Origin: Membranipora membranacea
Taxonomy: Eukaryota; Bryozoa; Gymnolaemata; Cheilostomatida; Membraniporidae
Length of the DNA: 64,000 nucleotides
Reading direction: 5' to 3'
NCBI GenBank assembly: GCA_914767715.1
Contig: OU612069.1
Span: 9,113,387 to 9,177,386, forward strand
Under the pieces are notes generated by a model. It was not told the DNA's origin. It made no database searches and was given only the letters and a program-made list of their open reading frames with translations. Each line of letters begins with the position of its first letter. The stretch's first letter is position 1. A program made the position numbers and the translations under genes. This document shows positions 13,834 to 24,078 of this stretch, piece after piece.

Positions 13834-16767
13834 CTCAGTGCTGTGTTGTAATCACATAAGTATATAGAGCAGACTGGCAGACAGAAACCAAACTTTATCA
13901 TGATTTCTTGATGCAGCTGTGTATACAGTATACTATAGGGATGTTTGATCTTAGATAGTTGTTACTTGGCAATGAGTTCACCTTCATCAATTATTATAGG
14001 CTATTAGCGTATCAGATTGTTGTTATTTAATGCATCATGAGTCATGTATGTATCTTTTAACCTAGCAAATAATGTCAGGAGTGATAGTTGTCCTCTCTCC
14101 TGTCATGGGGACATAACTTTTGACTTCGATTCATGATAGGAATTTTTGTTCATGATGCGTACAAGTTTTTAGCAAGTATATACATACAAGCAACACAGCG
14201 ACATCTGAATATCAGATTTGGAATTTCAAGTTAATGTTGAATGCATATAAATACTTGTTCATAATTTCGTTGTTAAATGTGAATAATCATATTTATATAA
14301 ATGTAATAGTTATGGATAAAAAGTATGAATTTTTTTATCATACTTTATACAGGCATTTATTCTTTTGTGGATTCGATGATGTAATTTTATTAGCTGTTTA
14401 TTTTTGTATATTCTCATACTTATGATTAAAATTCTCCACAGGTTATCTTTAGCAGAGGCCCACGCACGACTCTCACTGCGATCTGTGGTGACCCAAGAGG
14501 ACGCCCTTTCTGCTATACTCCTCTATGAGGAATGCATGACATCACAGACCCATCACTCTGTGCTGAACGTCACACATGAACCTCACTGGGACCCGTCCAC
14601 TGTACAATACTATCTAACACAACAGGTAAGAGGGGGGAGGTCTCACATGAGCCTCACTGGAACCCGTCTACTGTACATTACTATCTAACACAACAGGTAA
14701 GAGGGGGGAGGTCTCACATGAGCCTCACTGGAACCCGTCTACTGTACAATACTATCTAACACAACAGGTAAGAGGGGGGAGGTCTCACATGAGCCTCACT
14801 AGAACCCGTCTACTGTACAATACTATCTAACACAACAGGTAAGAGGATGGAGGTCTCACATGAGCCTCACTGGAACCCGTCTACTGTACATTACTATCTC
14901 ACACAACAGGTAAGAGGGGGGAGGTCACACATGAGCCTCACTAGAACCCGTCTACTGTACAATACTATCTAACACAACAGGTAAGAGGATGGAGGTCTCA
15001 CATGAACCTCACTGGAACCCGTCTACTGTACATTACTATCTAACACAACAGGTAAGAGGGGGGAGGTCACACATGAGCCTCACTGGAACCCGTCTACTGT
15101 ACAATACTATCTAACACAACAGGTAAGAGGGGGGAGGTCTCACATGAGCCTCACTAGAACCCGTCTACTGTCCAATACTATCTAACACAACAGGTAATAG
15201 GGGGGAGGTCTCACATGAGCCTCGCTGGAACTCGTCTACTGCACAATACTATCTAACACAACAGGTTAGAGGGGGGAGGTCTCACATGAGCCTCACTGGA
15301 ACCCGTCTACTGTACAATACTATCTAACACAACAGGTTAGAAGGGGGGGGGGTCACACATGAGCCTCACTGGAACCCGTCTACTGTACAATACTATCTAA
15401 CACAACAGGTAAGAGGGGGGGGAGGTCTCACATGAGCCTCACTGGAACCCGTCTACTGTACAATACTATCTAACACAACAGGTAAGAGGAGGGAGGTCTC
15501 ACATGAGCCTCACTGGAACCCGTCTACTGTACAATACTATCTAACACAACAGGTTAGAAGGGGGGGAGTCACACATGGGCCTCACTGGAACCCGTCTACT
15601 GTACAATACTATCTAACACAACAGGTAAGAGGGGGGGGGTCTCACATGAGCCTCACTGGAACCCGTCCACTGTACAATACTATCTAACACAACAGGTAAG
15701 GGGGGGAGGTCTCACATGAGCCTCACTGGAACCCGTCTACTGTACAATACTATCTAACACAACGGGTAAGGGGGGGGGAGGTCTCACATGAGCGTCACTG
15801 GAACCCGTCTACTGTACAATACTATCTAACACAACAGGTAAGAGGGGGGAGGTCTCACATGAGCCTCGCTGGAACACGTCTACTGTACAATACTATCTAA
15901 CACAACAGGTAAGGGGGAGGTCTCACATGAGCCTCACTGGAACCCGTCTACTGTACAATACTATCTCTTTTCGGATGGAGGTTTGGAGCTTGTTTAGAAC
16001 TGAGGACAGAGTGGAGAGGTTTGTGACAGGCAGGGGTCAGCTCCCGTATGAGGATCAAATCTATGGATTGTGAGCTAGGATAATGAGGGAATTGTAATTT
16101 TATTGTGTGAAGATTATGGATTTGAGTGGTATAATCACCTGCCAGGCAATCGGTGCCTCCAGAGGTGCGGGTTCGAGTCCCGTTGATGGGACATTCCTTG
16201 ATTTGTCATCCCAGCCTCAGACACCCTTTGGTGTAGTTGCTTCCTGTTGAAATCTTCCAGTTGTTGTTAGGGCTGTACTATCACCTACCGTAATCGGGGG
16301 GGGGGGGGGCCCCTTTATTGTGTATAGAAACAATGATTTTGAGAACAAAATAGCTGTGCTGTTGAGAATTAACCACAATATTAGAATGATATTATCACAT
16401 AACCGTAATCGTAGTCTTTCTCTAGAACGAATATGTGTCTGATTGATTGATTGATTGTTTACATACAATTACAAAATCATGACAAGGATGATTAAGAATT
16501 GTATGCATGTGACAGCTCTCATTGTAACTCAGTTATCCATGGAATTGTTGTATTAAAATGACTTAGATGGCATATAAAACATGACAATTAGCGGCAAGTC
16601 TGCGATCTCTTGTTTTGAGGTAAATGTGATGACATTAAAAGGCCAAATTAATATATGATCATCATTATCATATTGTTACATTGTAGAATGATGAAGGAAT
16701 GGAGACTCTGAAAACTCTGGTGGATAACTTCTGTAAGACCCATTGCTCGAGCTCCATCGAAGAATGA
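1..16767 (+). CDS. MCMDC2: MCM domain-containing protein 2 (MCMDC2-like), copy 1, 5'-partial
   Basis: Divergent MCM-family protein; MCMDC2 and its fly relatives mei-217/mei-218 act in meiotic crossover recombination in the nucleus. Exons: 1-12, 1599-1702, 2820-2924, 4212-4384, 5064-5201, 5944-6047, 6586-6685, 6994-7047, 7860-7936, 8400-8562, 9960-10049, 10342-10522, 12565-12760, 13339-13475, 14442-14625, 16687-16767 (TGA). Each has AG/GT borders and phases agree throughout. Family signs: a KYTQ-x-A stretch before a C-x2-C zinc region (exon 4212), then YVRIHIPGA; PPGT-like SPAGT (exon 7860); a Walker-B-like VCVVPD (exon 9960); YLASRQVRS (exon 13339); LAEAHARLSLRSVVTQEDAL (exon 14442), very close to vertebrate MCMDC2. 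No GxxxxGK Walker A is visible, as expected for this degenerate paralogue. The window opens four codons before a donor. No internal stop. The last donor is embedded in a minisatellite. Confidence 0.88.
1448..1552. repeat. Small inverted-repeat element (~100 bp)
   Basis: CCCATAATGCA near 1450 is answered by TGCATTATGGG near 1540. Present also in copy 2 (about 48714-48815). MITE-like but too short to classify. Confidence 0.5.
4405..4540 (+). repeat. 32-bp tandem repeat next to an MCMDC2 donor, 4 units
   Basis: The unit is about 32 bp (TAGTCTGATACCGGGGATAG then TATAGTCTAAGT). Four units start about 20 nt inside the intron after exon 4212-4384. The array abuts a reverse-oriented tRNA-derived SINE. 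Confidence 0.9.
4525..4722 (-). mobile_element. tRNA-derived SINE, family B
   Basis: Read on the minus strand it starts GGAGTAGGAGGTGCCTCATC, matching the plus-strand element at 46537 (GGAGGTGGCTCAGTTGGTTA). The promoter B box is degraded (TGGATTAAAATCCC). The body contains the shared GCAAACGTAAAGCAACCTGG region. Its 5' edge abuts the 32-bp VNTR. Confidence 0.75.
5654..5802 (-). mobile_element. tRNA-derived SINE, family A
   Basis: Reverse complement of the 22792 element: GCGCCCTCCTGTACAAGGTA body, then GGGTAGTGACTGGGATTCGA (3' tRNA half with B box). Lies in an MCMDC2 intron. Confidence 0.78.
8160..8375 (+). repeat. Dispersed ~210-bp repeat
   Basis: Contains CCTCACCTCTAGGATACATT and TTTAGGGGCAGCCCAATCTT. 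A reverse-complement copy lies at 45700-45905 and the orthologous copy at 55660-55870. No coding content or terminal repeats seen. Confidence 0.75.
8600..9171. mobile_element. Large fold-back MITE with ~180-bp inverted arms
   Basis: The left arm 8600-8784 starts GATTTTCCAA and contains TGCCTGCCCTATGCTGC. The right arm 8994-9171 is its reverse complement and ends TTGGAAAATC. The unique centre is about 210 bp. No transposase is encoded. It lies in the MCMDC2 intron between exons 8400 and 9960. Confidence 0.85.
11951..12315. mobile_element. TTAA-flanked MITE (piggyBac-like target), copy 1 only
   Basis: TTAA at 11951-11954 and 12312-12315 flank a ~357-bp insert bounded by a perfect 17-bp inverted repeat, AGGGCAACCAAGGTTTC. 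Copy 2 has a single TTAA at 59508-59511 with identical flanks. There is no coding capacity, so it is a non-autonomous element; TTAA duplication is the hallmark of piggyBac-type transposition. Confidence 0.93.
13735..13855. repeat. TA microsatellite with an embedded palindrome
   Basis: Two TA runs flank CACAGCACTGAGTTATATA, whose inverse TATAACTCAGTGCTGTG ends the block. In copy 2 (61093-61120) only one TA run and one arm remain, so the block expanded here or collapsed there. Confidence 0.8.
14555..15966 (+). repeat. 71-bp minisatellite carrying 19 copies of an MCMDC2 5' splice site
   Basis: Each unit is the last ~57 nt of the preceding coding exon plus the first ~14 nt of its intron, including CAACAG|GTAAGAGG and a G run. 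Donor GT positions: 14626, 14697, 14768, 14839, 14910, 14981, 15052, 15123, 15194, 15265, 15336, 15409, 15482, 15553, 15625, 15696, 15766, 15838, 15909. The period is 71 bp with a few units of 70-73. Some donors are altered (GTTAGA at 15265, 15336 and 15553; GTAATA at 15194; CGGGTAAG at 15766). Only the first donor keeps the frame: the next unit meets a TAA, and 71 is not a multiple of three. Confidence 0.95.
16118..16290 (+). mobile_element. tRNA-derived SINE, family C (Gly-tRNA-like head)
   Basis: The head reads GTGGTATAATCACCTGCCAG and has a B box GGGTTCGAGTCCC, followed by a body with CAGACACCCTTTGGTGTAGT. The head resembles a glycine tRNA but lacks a full acceptor stem. Both gene copies carry it, so it predates the duplication. 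Confidence 0.6.
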
Positions 16768-16883
16768 TTTTAAATTGGTCGGAATATTTGGAACTTCTCT
16801 CTGACATCTTGTACAATACTAGCACCTACACCCTGCCTAATATTTAGAGCAAGAAATATTTAATACTTCTATTGAGCAGATAA

Positions 16884-17181
16884 CCTCTGCGTTTACATGG
16901 GAATTTGCAATAATAGTTTGCAGTATAGGCAGGGAGGGTGGGATACCCTCCCACCCTCCCCGGTGTAGGACGGGTGGAGGTTTTGTTCTAATATTGTGCA
17001 ATATGTTAGAGAGTAGTTGTCTTCTCTTTATTTGAGTAAGCCTTATGCACACCTGGCACACATTTAAATACCTTATTCAGTGTTTATATTATTGGTTGGT
17101 TGTTTCAGTAATCACAGATACTGTTTTTATAGCTGCTGTTTAGTTCAGCCAAGCTTAGCTTCAGCTGGCCCTAATGAGTTA
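16884..17181. other. ~298-bp segment present only in copy 1
   Basis: Copy 2 joins GAGCAGATAA directly to TCGTCTGTGA. The extra sequence contains a strong hairpin, GGGAGGGTGGGATA against TACCCTCCCACCCTCCC, and has no clear terminal repeats or target duplication. It may be an insertion in copy 1 or a deletion in copy 2. It lies in the MCMDC2 3' flank. Confidence 0.75.
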
Positions 17182-17765
17182 TCGTCTGTGAGCATTTAAA
17201 TTTGTGAATGACCTGCTACTTAGTCATAATATGTGTCCGTGGCTAAATACAATAAAAACAAGACTGATGACTTGTCGGAAATATTATGATCTCGCTCGTG
17301 TTGTTGGTAGCATTTCTACTGCCTTTGTTTTTGTTATTTTTCATTGTTTATGACATTCCTGTTTTTTGTTAACGATTAGTTTATACAAATATAATTCAAA
17401 CCTCAGATCCACACTGTGTTATTCACTTTAGTCATGCAGTTATAAATCAATTAAAAAATATATAGCTGTCTAATTTGAATGAGAATTGAATATTGATAGA
17501 CCTGAATAACAAAAGACAAGCCTGATTAATCAGCAGTGGGTCATAGATTAATGTCCCGATTCATCCGAAAATCAGGCTATGCACAGTGATAAAAACACAT
17601 TCCCTGTCTAGATAGCCATTTGCACTCAGCAGTTGGATCACACAACGCTTTAGACTGAAAGCAATTGACGGATTTACCTGTAGGACTTCGGACTCATAAT
17701 TTACACCAACACTAAAATTAACGATAAGAAGTTGCTTTATTTCTGATTGTGTAATTCCTCTAAAA

Positions 17766-20700
17766 ATGGTACACGGATTATGTGTCGCTGCCGTCATATT
17801 ATCGGCATCCCTTCTGGCGATTATGTCAAGTGACTTTGCTACTGGATTTGTGACAGCAGATAAGCAGAAGACCAGATCAGATGACTTGACATCGATGCTC
17901 AGTTTCTTCCAGTCTTCACCGCGTGACTCTCCGGTGAAAGCTCGCTCCACCAATAAGCCTCCCTCCTCAGACAGTATGTCTTCAGGCGGTAAAAGTAAGA
18001 AGAAAAAGAGTAAGGGTAAATGTAAATGTCAGCGACAAGCATCGAGAAGACTGAGGAGGGAGATTAAAGACATCGCCTTTAAGAGCTGCCACTCTCAAGG
18101 TTAGGAACTTAGGCTTTTATTAGCCACTGATATCTACTTTCATTGGCCGCTGATCTCTGCTTTCCTAGCTTATTCTTTCTCCATCGTTTGCAAAGGATGT
18201 TGAAATCACAGTAAAAAACTGAGATCCGTATAAGTTGGGAATAAACTTTGTCATAAAAGTTTGGCACAGTACTCTCAGCAGAGTTTTCAATGGTTTTTAT
18301 GACCTATGTGGGTCTGGAGAGGCCTAGATGACGGTTTTTGAGGCTCATAGGATTGCTTGTAATAGCAGACAAGTGTTCCAAACTAGATTGCTTGTCAGTG
18401 ATATAGATTGCCCTATATAGTTCTTAGCAGGTACAATGCAGAATCTGAGTCCGAACCAGTGTATGGATTCGAAAGGTTTACATGTCATTGCCTAATATAA
18501 AATGACTGCTTGCACGTTGTAGTTGTTAAAGGGTATGAAGTTTACAGCTTTAGGCAGAGTAGCCCAGCTGATCATAAAACAAATATTACAAATGTGTTAT
18601 TGTTTACGGTTTTTTGCGGACCGAAGACTTTGATTTTATGGCAATGCTTTGATACCAAGTTATTCCACCTGAGTAGCATACAAGTTCACATTCGTAAAGC
18701 ATTCCATTACTTTCAAAATACTTCTGCTGCTGTTTAGATCCGTTGACACGGACTGGGGTGCAAGAGTCTGGGGGGAGGGGGGGCTCAGACTAGTGAAAGA
18801 ACAGTTGATGCAGCAAAGAAATTCGGTGTGTTTACAAAATCCCACAGTGCAACTTGGAATTCCCAATGGGACAGGGCCAGGCCAGCACACACCGTACAAT
18901 CTAAAACTAATATTTTCTTTTGAATCTCACCCAAAATGTCCAGGTAGTTGCATTGTGGGATACTCTCTATGATTATATTTAATTAGAAGCCTGTGGTTTC
19001 ATCTTCACGATACTCATGCTGATAAAATATATTATTCTGTGCTCTCAATATTTGTTTGTAGAGACAATATTGAGTGACAGTGAGATGGTACTGAACTTTG
19101 GTAACCTTACAGTCAGCCCTAAACCTCTGATAGCACCTGGTGATATGCTGGTGAACTTTTATGTCGATGTGCTACAAAAACTTCCAGCAAACATGCAGGT
19201 GAGCTTCAATGTTTATCGTTTGTGTTCACAAAAACCATAAATTCTTTGAGGTTCCATCAATGAACTAAACCTTTAGTTCATAGGTTCCATTGATTGTGAT
19301 GTATTCATCTGAATTTGTACAGAGTTGTCTGTCCTTTGAAAGAGAGAGGATAATGCATTGTATGTATTATTATCACTCATCCTCAGAGTAAAATTAAAAC
19401 TGTTTGTTCATCTGTCATGACTAACTGTGTAGTATGTACTCTAGATCGTAGAAGTATCAATCACAATAAAGTAGCTGGTAGTAGTCCGCTCAAGAGAACA
19501 TGAATCTATTACGTCAATAAACCATCTACTTGTACTTTTATTTTATTTTGCAGGTAGACGTCGATGTCTACAAGTACATGTTTGATACATTACCTGTCAA
19601 AGTACCCTGCATACTAGTAGCCCATTCTGATGGGATCAGACTAGGATCATGGTAAATCTAGATCTCTTGTTCATATGATTCTATTCGTAGCTAACTTCTG
19701 ATTATTTTGGACTGGATTGTTTTTCGGTTAGAGAGAAAACTTTTCCCTAGATTTTATGAGAAGGAGTCTTATTATCAATTATTGTTGGTGTGTTTCACTA
19801 GATAGAGAGGTACAGAAAACAATACATTCATAAGTAGGTGAAACTTTGACCCTAGCCTATTAATCTTTAATGGCGTGCGACATTATGATGCGACACCCAA
19901 GGCAAGGTGGAACGGAAATTAGCTGCAAAATTTTTACTCCATCGCAGCCTTAGAGTCTGGTATAAGCATGGTCAAATGCTGAAACAAATGTCAATATCCG
20001 ACGACTTTTAAAGACCTCTAAACTTCTTTTTGCAGTACATACACCGATATCATGACAACGATACGAGGGGACACATTATGCCCATCATTCTCACAAAATG
20101 GTTTTCCATGTGACAGAGAGAAGATAACACCGGGCAGGTACAAGTTTAATAGTCCGATCCCTGTTATCATACCAAATATGAACAGCATATTTGATGTGCT
20201 TGTTAAGGTAAGAACCTGTCAAATTAAGACTACAGTAATTTATAATCTAATGCAATGTCACATTGTCAGAACCTTCCGGCTTAACAGTAGGTAGGGGGGT
20301 TGTGGGGAATTGGAATGCAGGCAGAATAGATCAAGTTTTATCTTGTCACAATATTTCAGCTTCATGTGCTTTGGGCCAACTACTGAAAGCAGAATGGTCT
20401 TTGTTCAGTTCAATTCAAACTTGTGGTCTACTTCCAAGAGCTTCACAGTATACCATCAAGATATATTTCGCATATCTATTCAATTAATAATATATTATAT
20501 TATATAATTTGACAACAATACTATACAGCTACCTCTGACTCCCCCCGGCACCATATTCTGATCTCAGGTTACCAAACTGTCCCCTTTTTGTCTTATACAA
20601 TTTTCTATTACAACTCAAAAATGTGTCATATCTGCATACACTGTGAACCTTTCTTTTACGACATTATTCTATTTAATTTCAAATTTTGCATCACAAAATG

Positions 20701-20930
20701 GAGTTATCCCCTCACTTGATGACTTCTGCCTTTTGTTTAGCTTGTGATGGGCCTGTTTAATTCCTTATTATTTTGATTGACAGGGTGTCTACAAGCTACA
20801 AGCTACTTTTTTTGATACAAGAACCAAATTGGAGGTCGGCTGCTTTGAGGCAAACTGGACGATCTCTAAAGTTCACAGGAAAAGCGAGAACAGACAGACA
20901 TCATATAGAACTAAGCGTTGGGCTGATTAA
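17766..20930 (+). CDS. GM2-activator-like secreted lipid-binding protein
   Basis: Exons 17766-18099, 19062-19198, 19554-19651, 20036-20207, 20784-20930 (TAA) join in phase to 295 codons. The C-terminal ~190 residues follow the GM2 activator pattern: FKSC (C108), LTVSPKPLIAPGD, a KVPC cysteine, GSC before TYTDI, DTLC, NGFPC, G-x-Y, then LEVGCFEANW. This family lifts glycolipids for lysosomal hydrolases or otherwise carries lipids. An N-terminal hydrophobic segment (residues ~5-22) suggests a signal peptide. Unusually, ~85 extra residues separate it from the domain, Ser-rich then strongly basic with KKKKSKGKCKC at 78-88; human GM2A is about 193 aa. A basic tail ends TKRWAD. The start chosen is the first ATG of the open frame, conserved in copy 2. 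AATAAA occurs at 21066. Confidence 0.85.
18835..18966. mobile_element. Short MITE with ATCCCACARTGCAAC ends
   Basis: ATCCCACAGTGCAAC near 18838 and GTTGCATTGTGGGAT near 18948 form inverted ends of a ~125-bp element in GM2A-like intron 1. The same ends bracket 46322-46415, and one end is seen at 2358 and 49625. Confidence 0.7.
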
Positions 20931-21065
20931 AACTTGCCAAATAATTTGACAGTTTTTTCATCAATGGTTTAACTGCCCTGTGATTGAAGAACTTTATGTA
21001 ATTTTTTGGCTCATCAGGACATCCAACTAGCAGATATAGTAATTTTTAAAGGAAGTGTATAGTAC

Positions 21066-21075
21066 AATAAATAAA
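21066..21075 (+). terminator. Polyadenylation signal of the GM2A-like gene
   Basis: Overlapping AATAAA hexamers (AATAAATAAA) 136 nt after the stop codon; the position fits a 3' UTR end, though no downstream element was checked. Confidence 0.5.
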
Positions 21076-22791
21076 GGAATAGTTTATTTCTGTATTTTGA
21101 TGGCTAAGTCTTTGTAACATATAAAATCAGATGACCTCACCAAGGATACGCCACTGTCTGCTTGATATGTAAAAACAGCTGAAAGATCTATATCGTCTTA
21201 ATACAATGTTGGATATTATAAAGAACATGGTTAATACATAACCTTAATCAATATCACACTAATGGGTTTCTTCTCGTCTGGACTTGTAAATAGAACCTGG
21301 ATGATGTAAGCATATGGTACATCTTCACAAGGAATGAAATTGGAGATAAATTAAGTGTGGGAACTACTCACAAATATATTAGTTGGGCTTCATCATCCTT
21401 TCCATTACCGAATTCAATTGATGTAAATGAAAATAAATGTCAGGCAACGATTGGTTGCACTGATTATAGCCGTCTTTAATCATGGCACTTGTCAAATTAA
21501 AATGTTTGCTATATAATGTTTCTCTCCATGTTGTTTATATTTGTGTTGCTTCTACAAGCGTTGTAGTATTTTCAGCAGGGAATTTAGGTCACATATTGTC
21601 TAAAATTCCCTGGTTTGAGCTTGTGTAATGTTACAACAATCTTTTAGAGTTGTCATATACTTTTACAGGAGAAGACAACTCGAAAATAAGTGAGCTATCA
21701 AGACAAATGTGTTGTCGACGTGGTATGGTATAATTCAAGCAACAGGTATACTTAACTCTTACGAAACCCTTACCAGGCTGCCTAAACCCCCTTTTTGTCA
21801 TGGGCACTGCACCAGAATAACTAACTTTGTCTCCATTTAATTGCGTGCATCGATAGCTTTGCACAGTATAACTTAACCACAATGGTTTCACTACTCTCAC
21901 TTACGATGCTGTATACATTTTCAAAGGCTTCCGTGGCCTGTTAAGCTTTACCCCTAGTGTCCTTACTTTGGCACTCAGTGGCCTGTGTGGAGATTAATAT
22001 AATAATATAATACATAATATATAATATAATGTTTATACATTGTATGATAATAGGGTGGAGTGGGTGGTAAGTTATATTACAGATTATTTTTTGCTTGTTA
22101 AGAAAGAATAAAGTGATTGAGAGATGACTCTGAGAGGAGACAACTTCAGCTGCATGCAACAGCCTTCATAGGTTGTAGTCATAGCATGGAGGAAAAGCCA
22201 TAGAGATAATATTACTCAGGCCGTAAATTTACAATATACAATCGGTCTTTTACGCCCAAGCCTTAAACACACAAGATAATGTACAACAGTATATATAGTA
22301 AATAGCAGTGTGATTCGCTTCCGCACTTATCACAGTTAAAGTATTCTTAAGTTTAAATACTGCGCACAAACTCAACCATTTATAGCAGTGTACATATTTA
22401 AGCTAGATAACACAGCCATGCGCTCAACTGGATTGAGCTATGCATGAGCTGATAAGAAAATACCGAAGTCATATGATAGGCGTTTCAATGTCAAGGTGAA
22501 TAGTTGCATTGCTATACGTGACTGTGTTGTGACCATTCTTAGTGTGAAGTTTTATCACTAACAGCGCACAGGTGTACTTCTGCAACTGCTCAAATTTATC
22601 AATCTATAGAATAAGGCTTATTCCAACACCGAGAGACTTGACTGTATAGCCAATCAGCAGATTAAACAACTGTAAGTGTATATGCTTTTAAAATTTTATC
22701 ACCTGTGCCTTTGGATGAAAAGTGATCATGCTCTACTGTAGTGAGGGTGGAATTTGAATGAAGGTTCAATTGGCTTACCAATACTTTGGCA

Positions 22792-23030
22792 GGGTGGCGT
22801 AGTGGTTAGGATTCGGGCATCTCAATCCGAGAGTTGCAGGTTCGAATCCCGGTCACTACCCATTCTGCTAAAGGAGGTGAGCTCTCCAAACAATAGCCTA
22901 GCTTTCCCACTCCTACCTTGTACAGGAGTGCGCTAAATAGATGTGATGAATCTTATGTAAGCATATTCTCATTGGCCCGGAAGGGCATTGAATAGCAAAT
23001 AGAAGTTGATATTATTATTATTATTATATA
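22792..23030 (+). mobile_element. tRNA-derived SINE, family A, with ATT microsatellite tail
   Basis: The tRNA-like head 22792-22861 has an A box (TGGCGTAGTGGTTAGG), a B box (GGTTCGAATCC) and pairing GGGTGGC / CACTACCC ends. The body (CCCACTCCTACCTTGTACAG) is shared with the minus-strand copies at 5654 and 53138, and the element ends in an ATT repeat. The body and tail identify a SINE rather than a working tRNA gene. Confidence 0.82.
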
Positions 23031-24078
23031 TAATTGAAGTTACTCATGATGTGTTGGTAATAGGTTGTCCCTTTGGAATACATTATAATCTCTGTAGTCT
23101 TTGATTCCTCCTCATAACAACTCAGAGCAGCAGGTTCAGACTATTTTCACCTTTACTCAATGTTTTATTTCTTGTATTTTCAAAATTTCTTACTTGAGGT
23201 GATACATACAGAAATTTCATTTACAGTGCAGTATTGGAATTTTATCCTCCTGTAATAGTTCACTGAATATCAAAGGTGTCACTACCCTGATCATCTTAAG
23301 TCACTCAAACTATGTCCATCTCAAAGTTGTTTGAGGAAGTTGTCTAGGTAAATTTTCCTAATATGTCTCTGTATGTAAATCAAATCATGTATTATTGTCT
23401 GTGGGTGAGACAGTGCACAAATTAGGACCGTTTTAGCTGTGTACACAATGCACTAGATTTCACAGTCATGCGCTAAGAGCCTAACTGTTCAATATGCTGA
23501 TAAAAATAAACTGTGTCACATGCTAGACGGCTCAGTTTTAAGTTGAAAGATAGCGTTGCTATGACTGACCATGAAAACATGTTTTTATCAGTCAGAAGTT
23601 TTATAATACACAGCATGGTTAACCTGTTGCTAACGCTGCCATCACATAAATCAATGGCTATACATAGTGTGCTAGGGCGGTCTATCCAGTTTCTTTTTAC
23701 CTGTAAAGAGAATGGATTTGTCTGTCTGAAATAAGAGAAGCATGAAAATATTCATAGGGTGTATTAAAGGATTTTATATTTGTGATCGTTTCCTTAACTT
23801 GATTTAAATGGTGGTGATAGAAATTTAGTTTGACCTACAGAGTAACCTGCTGGGAACACCCAGGTGAAGTGGTAGTAGATATGTAGAAACTTATAACTCC
23901 CAGATACAACCAACCATCATTTCATGCTTTGGTGTATTCATCATCTGTGAATCTAACTCAAACATGGATCATTATGATATAAAAAAGGGCTTGTAGCTTT
24001 TTATGACAATATGAACTCAACAAGGACTGACTTCGCCTTCTGCAGCCTTCCACATTGTTTTCCTTGTAGGAGTAAAGA

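Larger units (their letters stand above)
20931..24078. other. Intergenic region between the GM2A-like and TRIM-like genes
   Basis: Holds a SINE (22792) and two diverged copies of a ~150-bp repeat at about 22410-22560 and 23455-23610 (sharing CAGTCATGCGCTAA-like and GTTGCTATGACTGACC-like segments). No convincing exon was found on either strand. The TRIM promoter presumably lies at the right end; I see no clear core motif. An acceptor-like TTTTCCTTGTAG at 24058-24069 suggests a 5' non-coding exon upstream. Confidence 0.6.

Noticed and set aside
14555-15966. Coding repeat domain translated through the array
   Set aside because: A stop codon occurs in the first extra unit and 71 bp is not a multiple of three, so the array cannot be read as protein.
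17561-17953. 130-codon minus-strand open frame over GM2A-like exon 1, also open in copy 2
   Set aside because: It mirrors the coding exon on the opposite strand. The duplicate is open simply because the sequence is nearly identical; no family features or start context.
22792-22861. Functional tRNA gene
   Set aside because: A and B boxes are present, but stem pairing is imperfect and the homology with other copies extends well past the tRNA part, so it is a SINE head.
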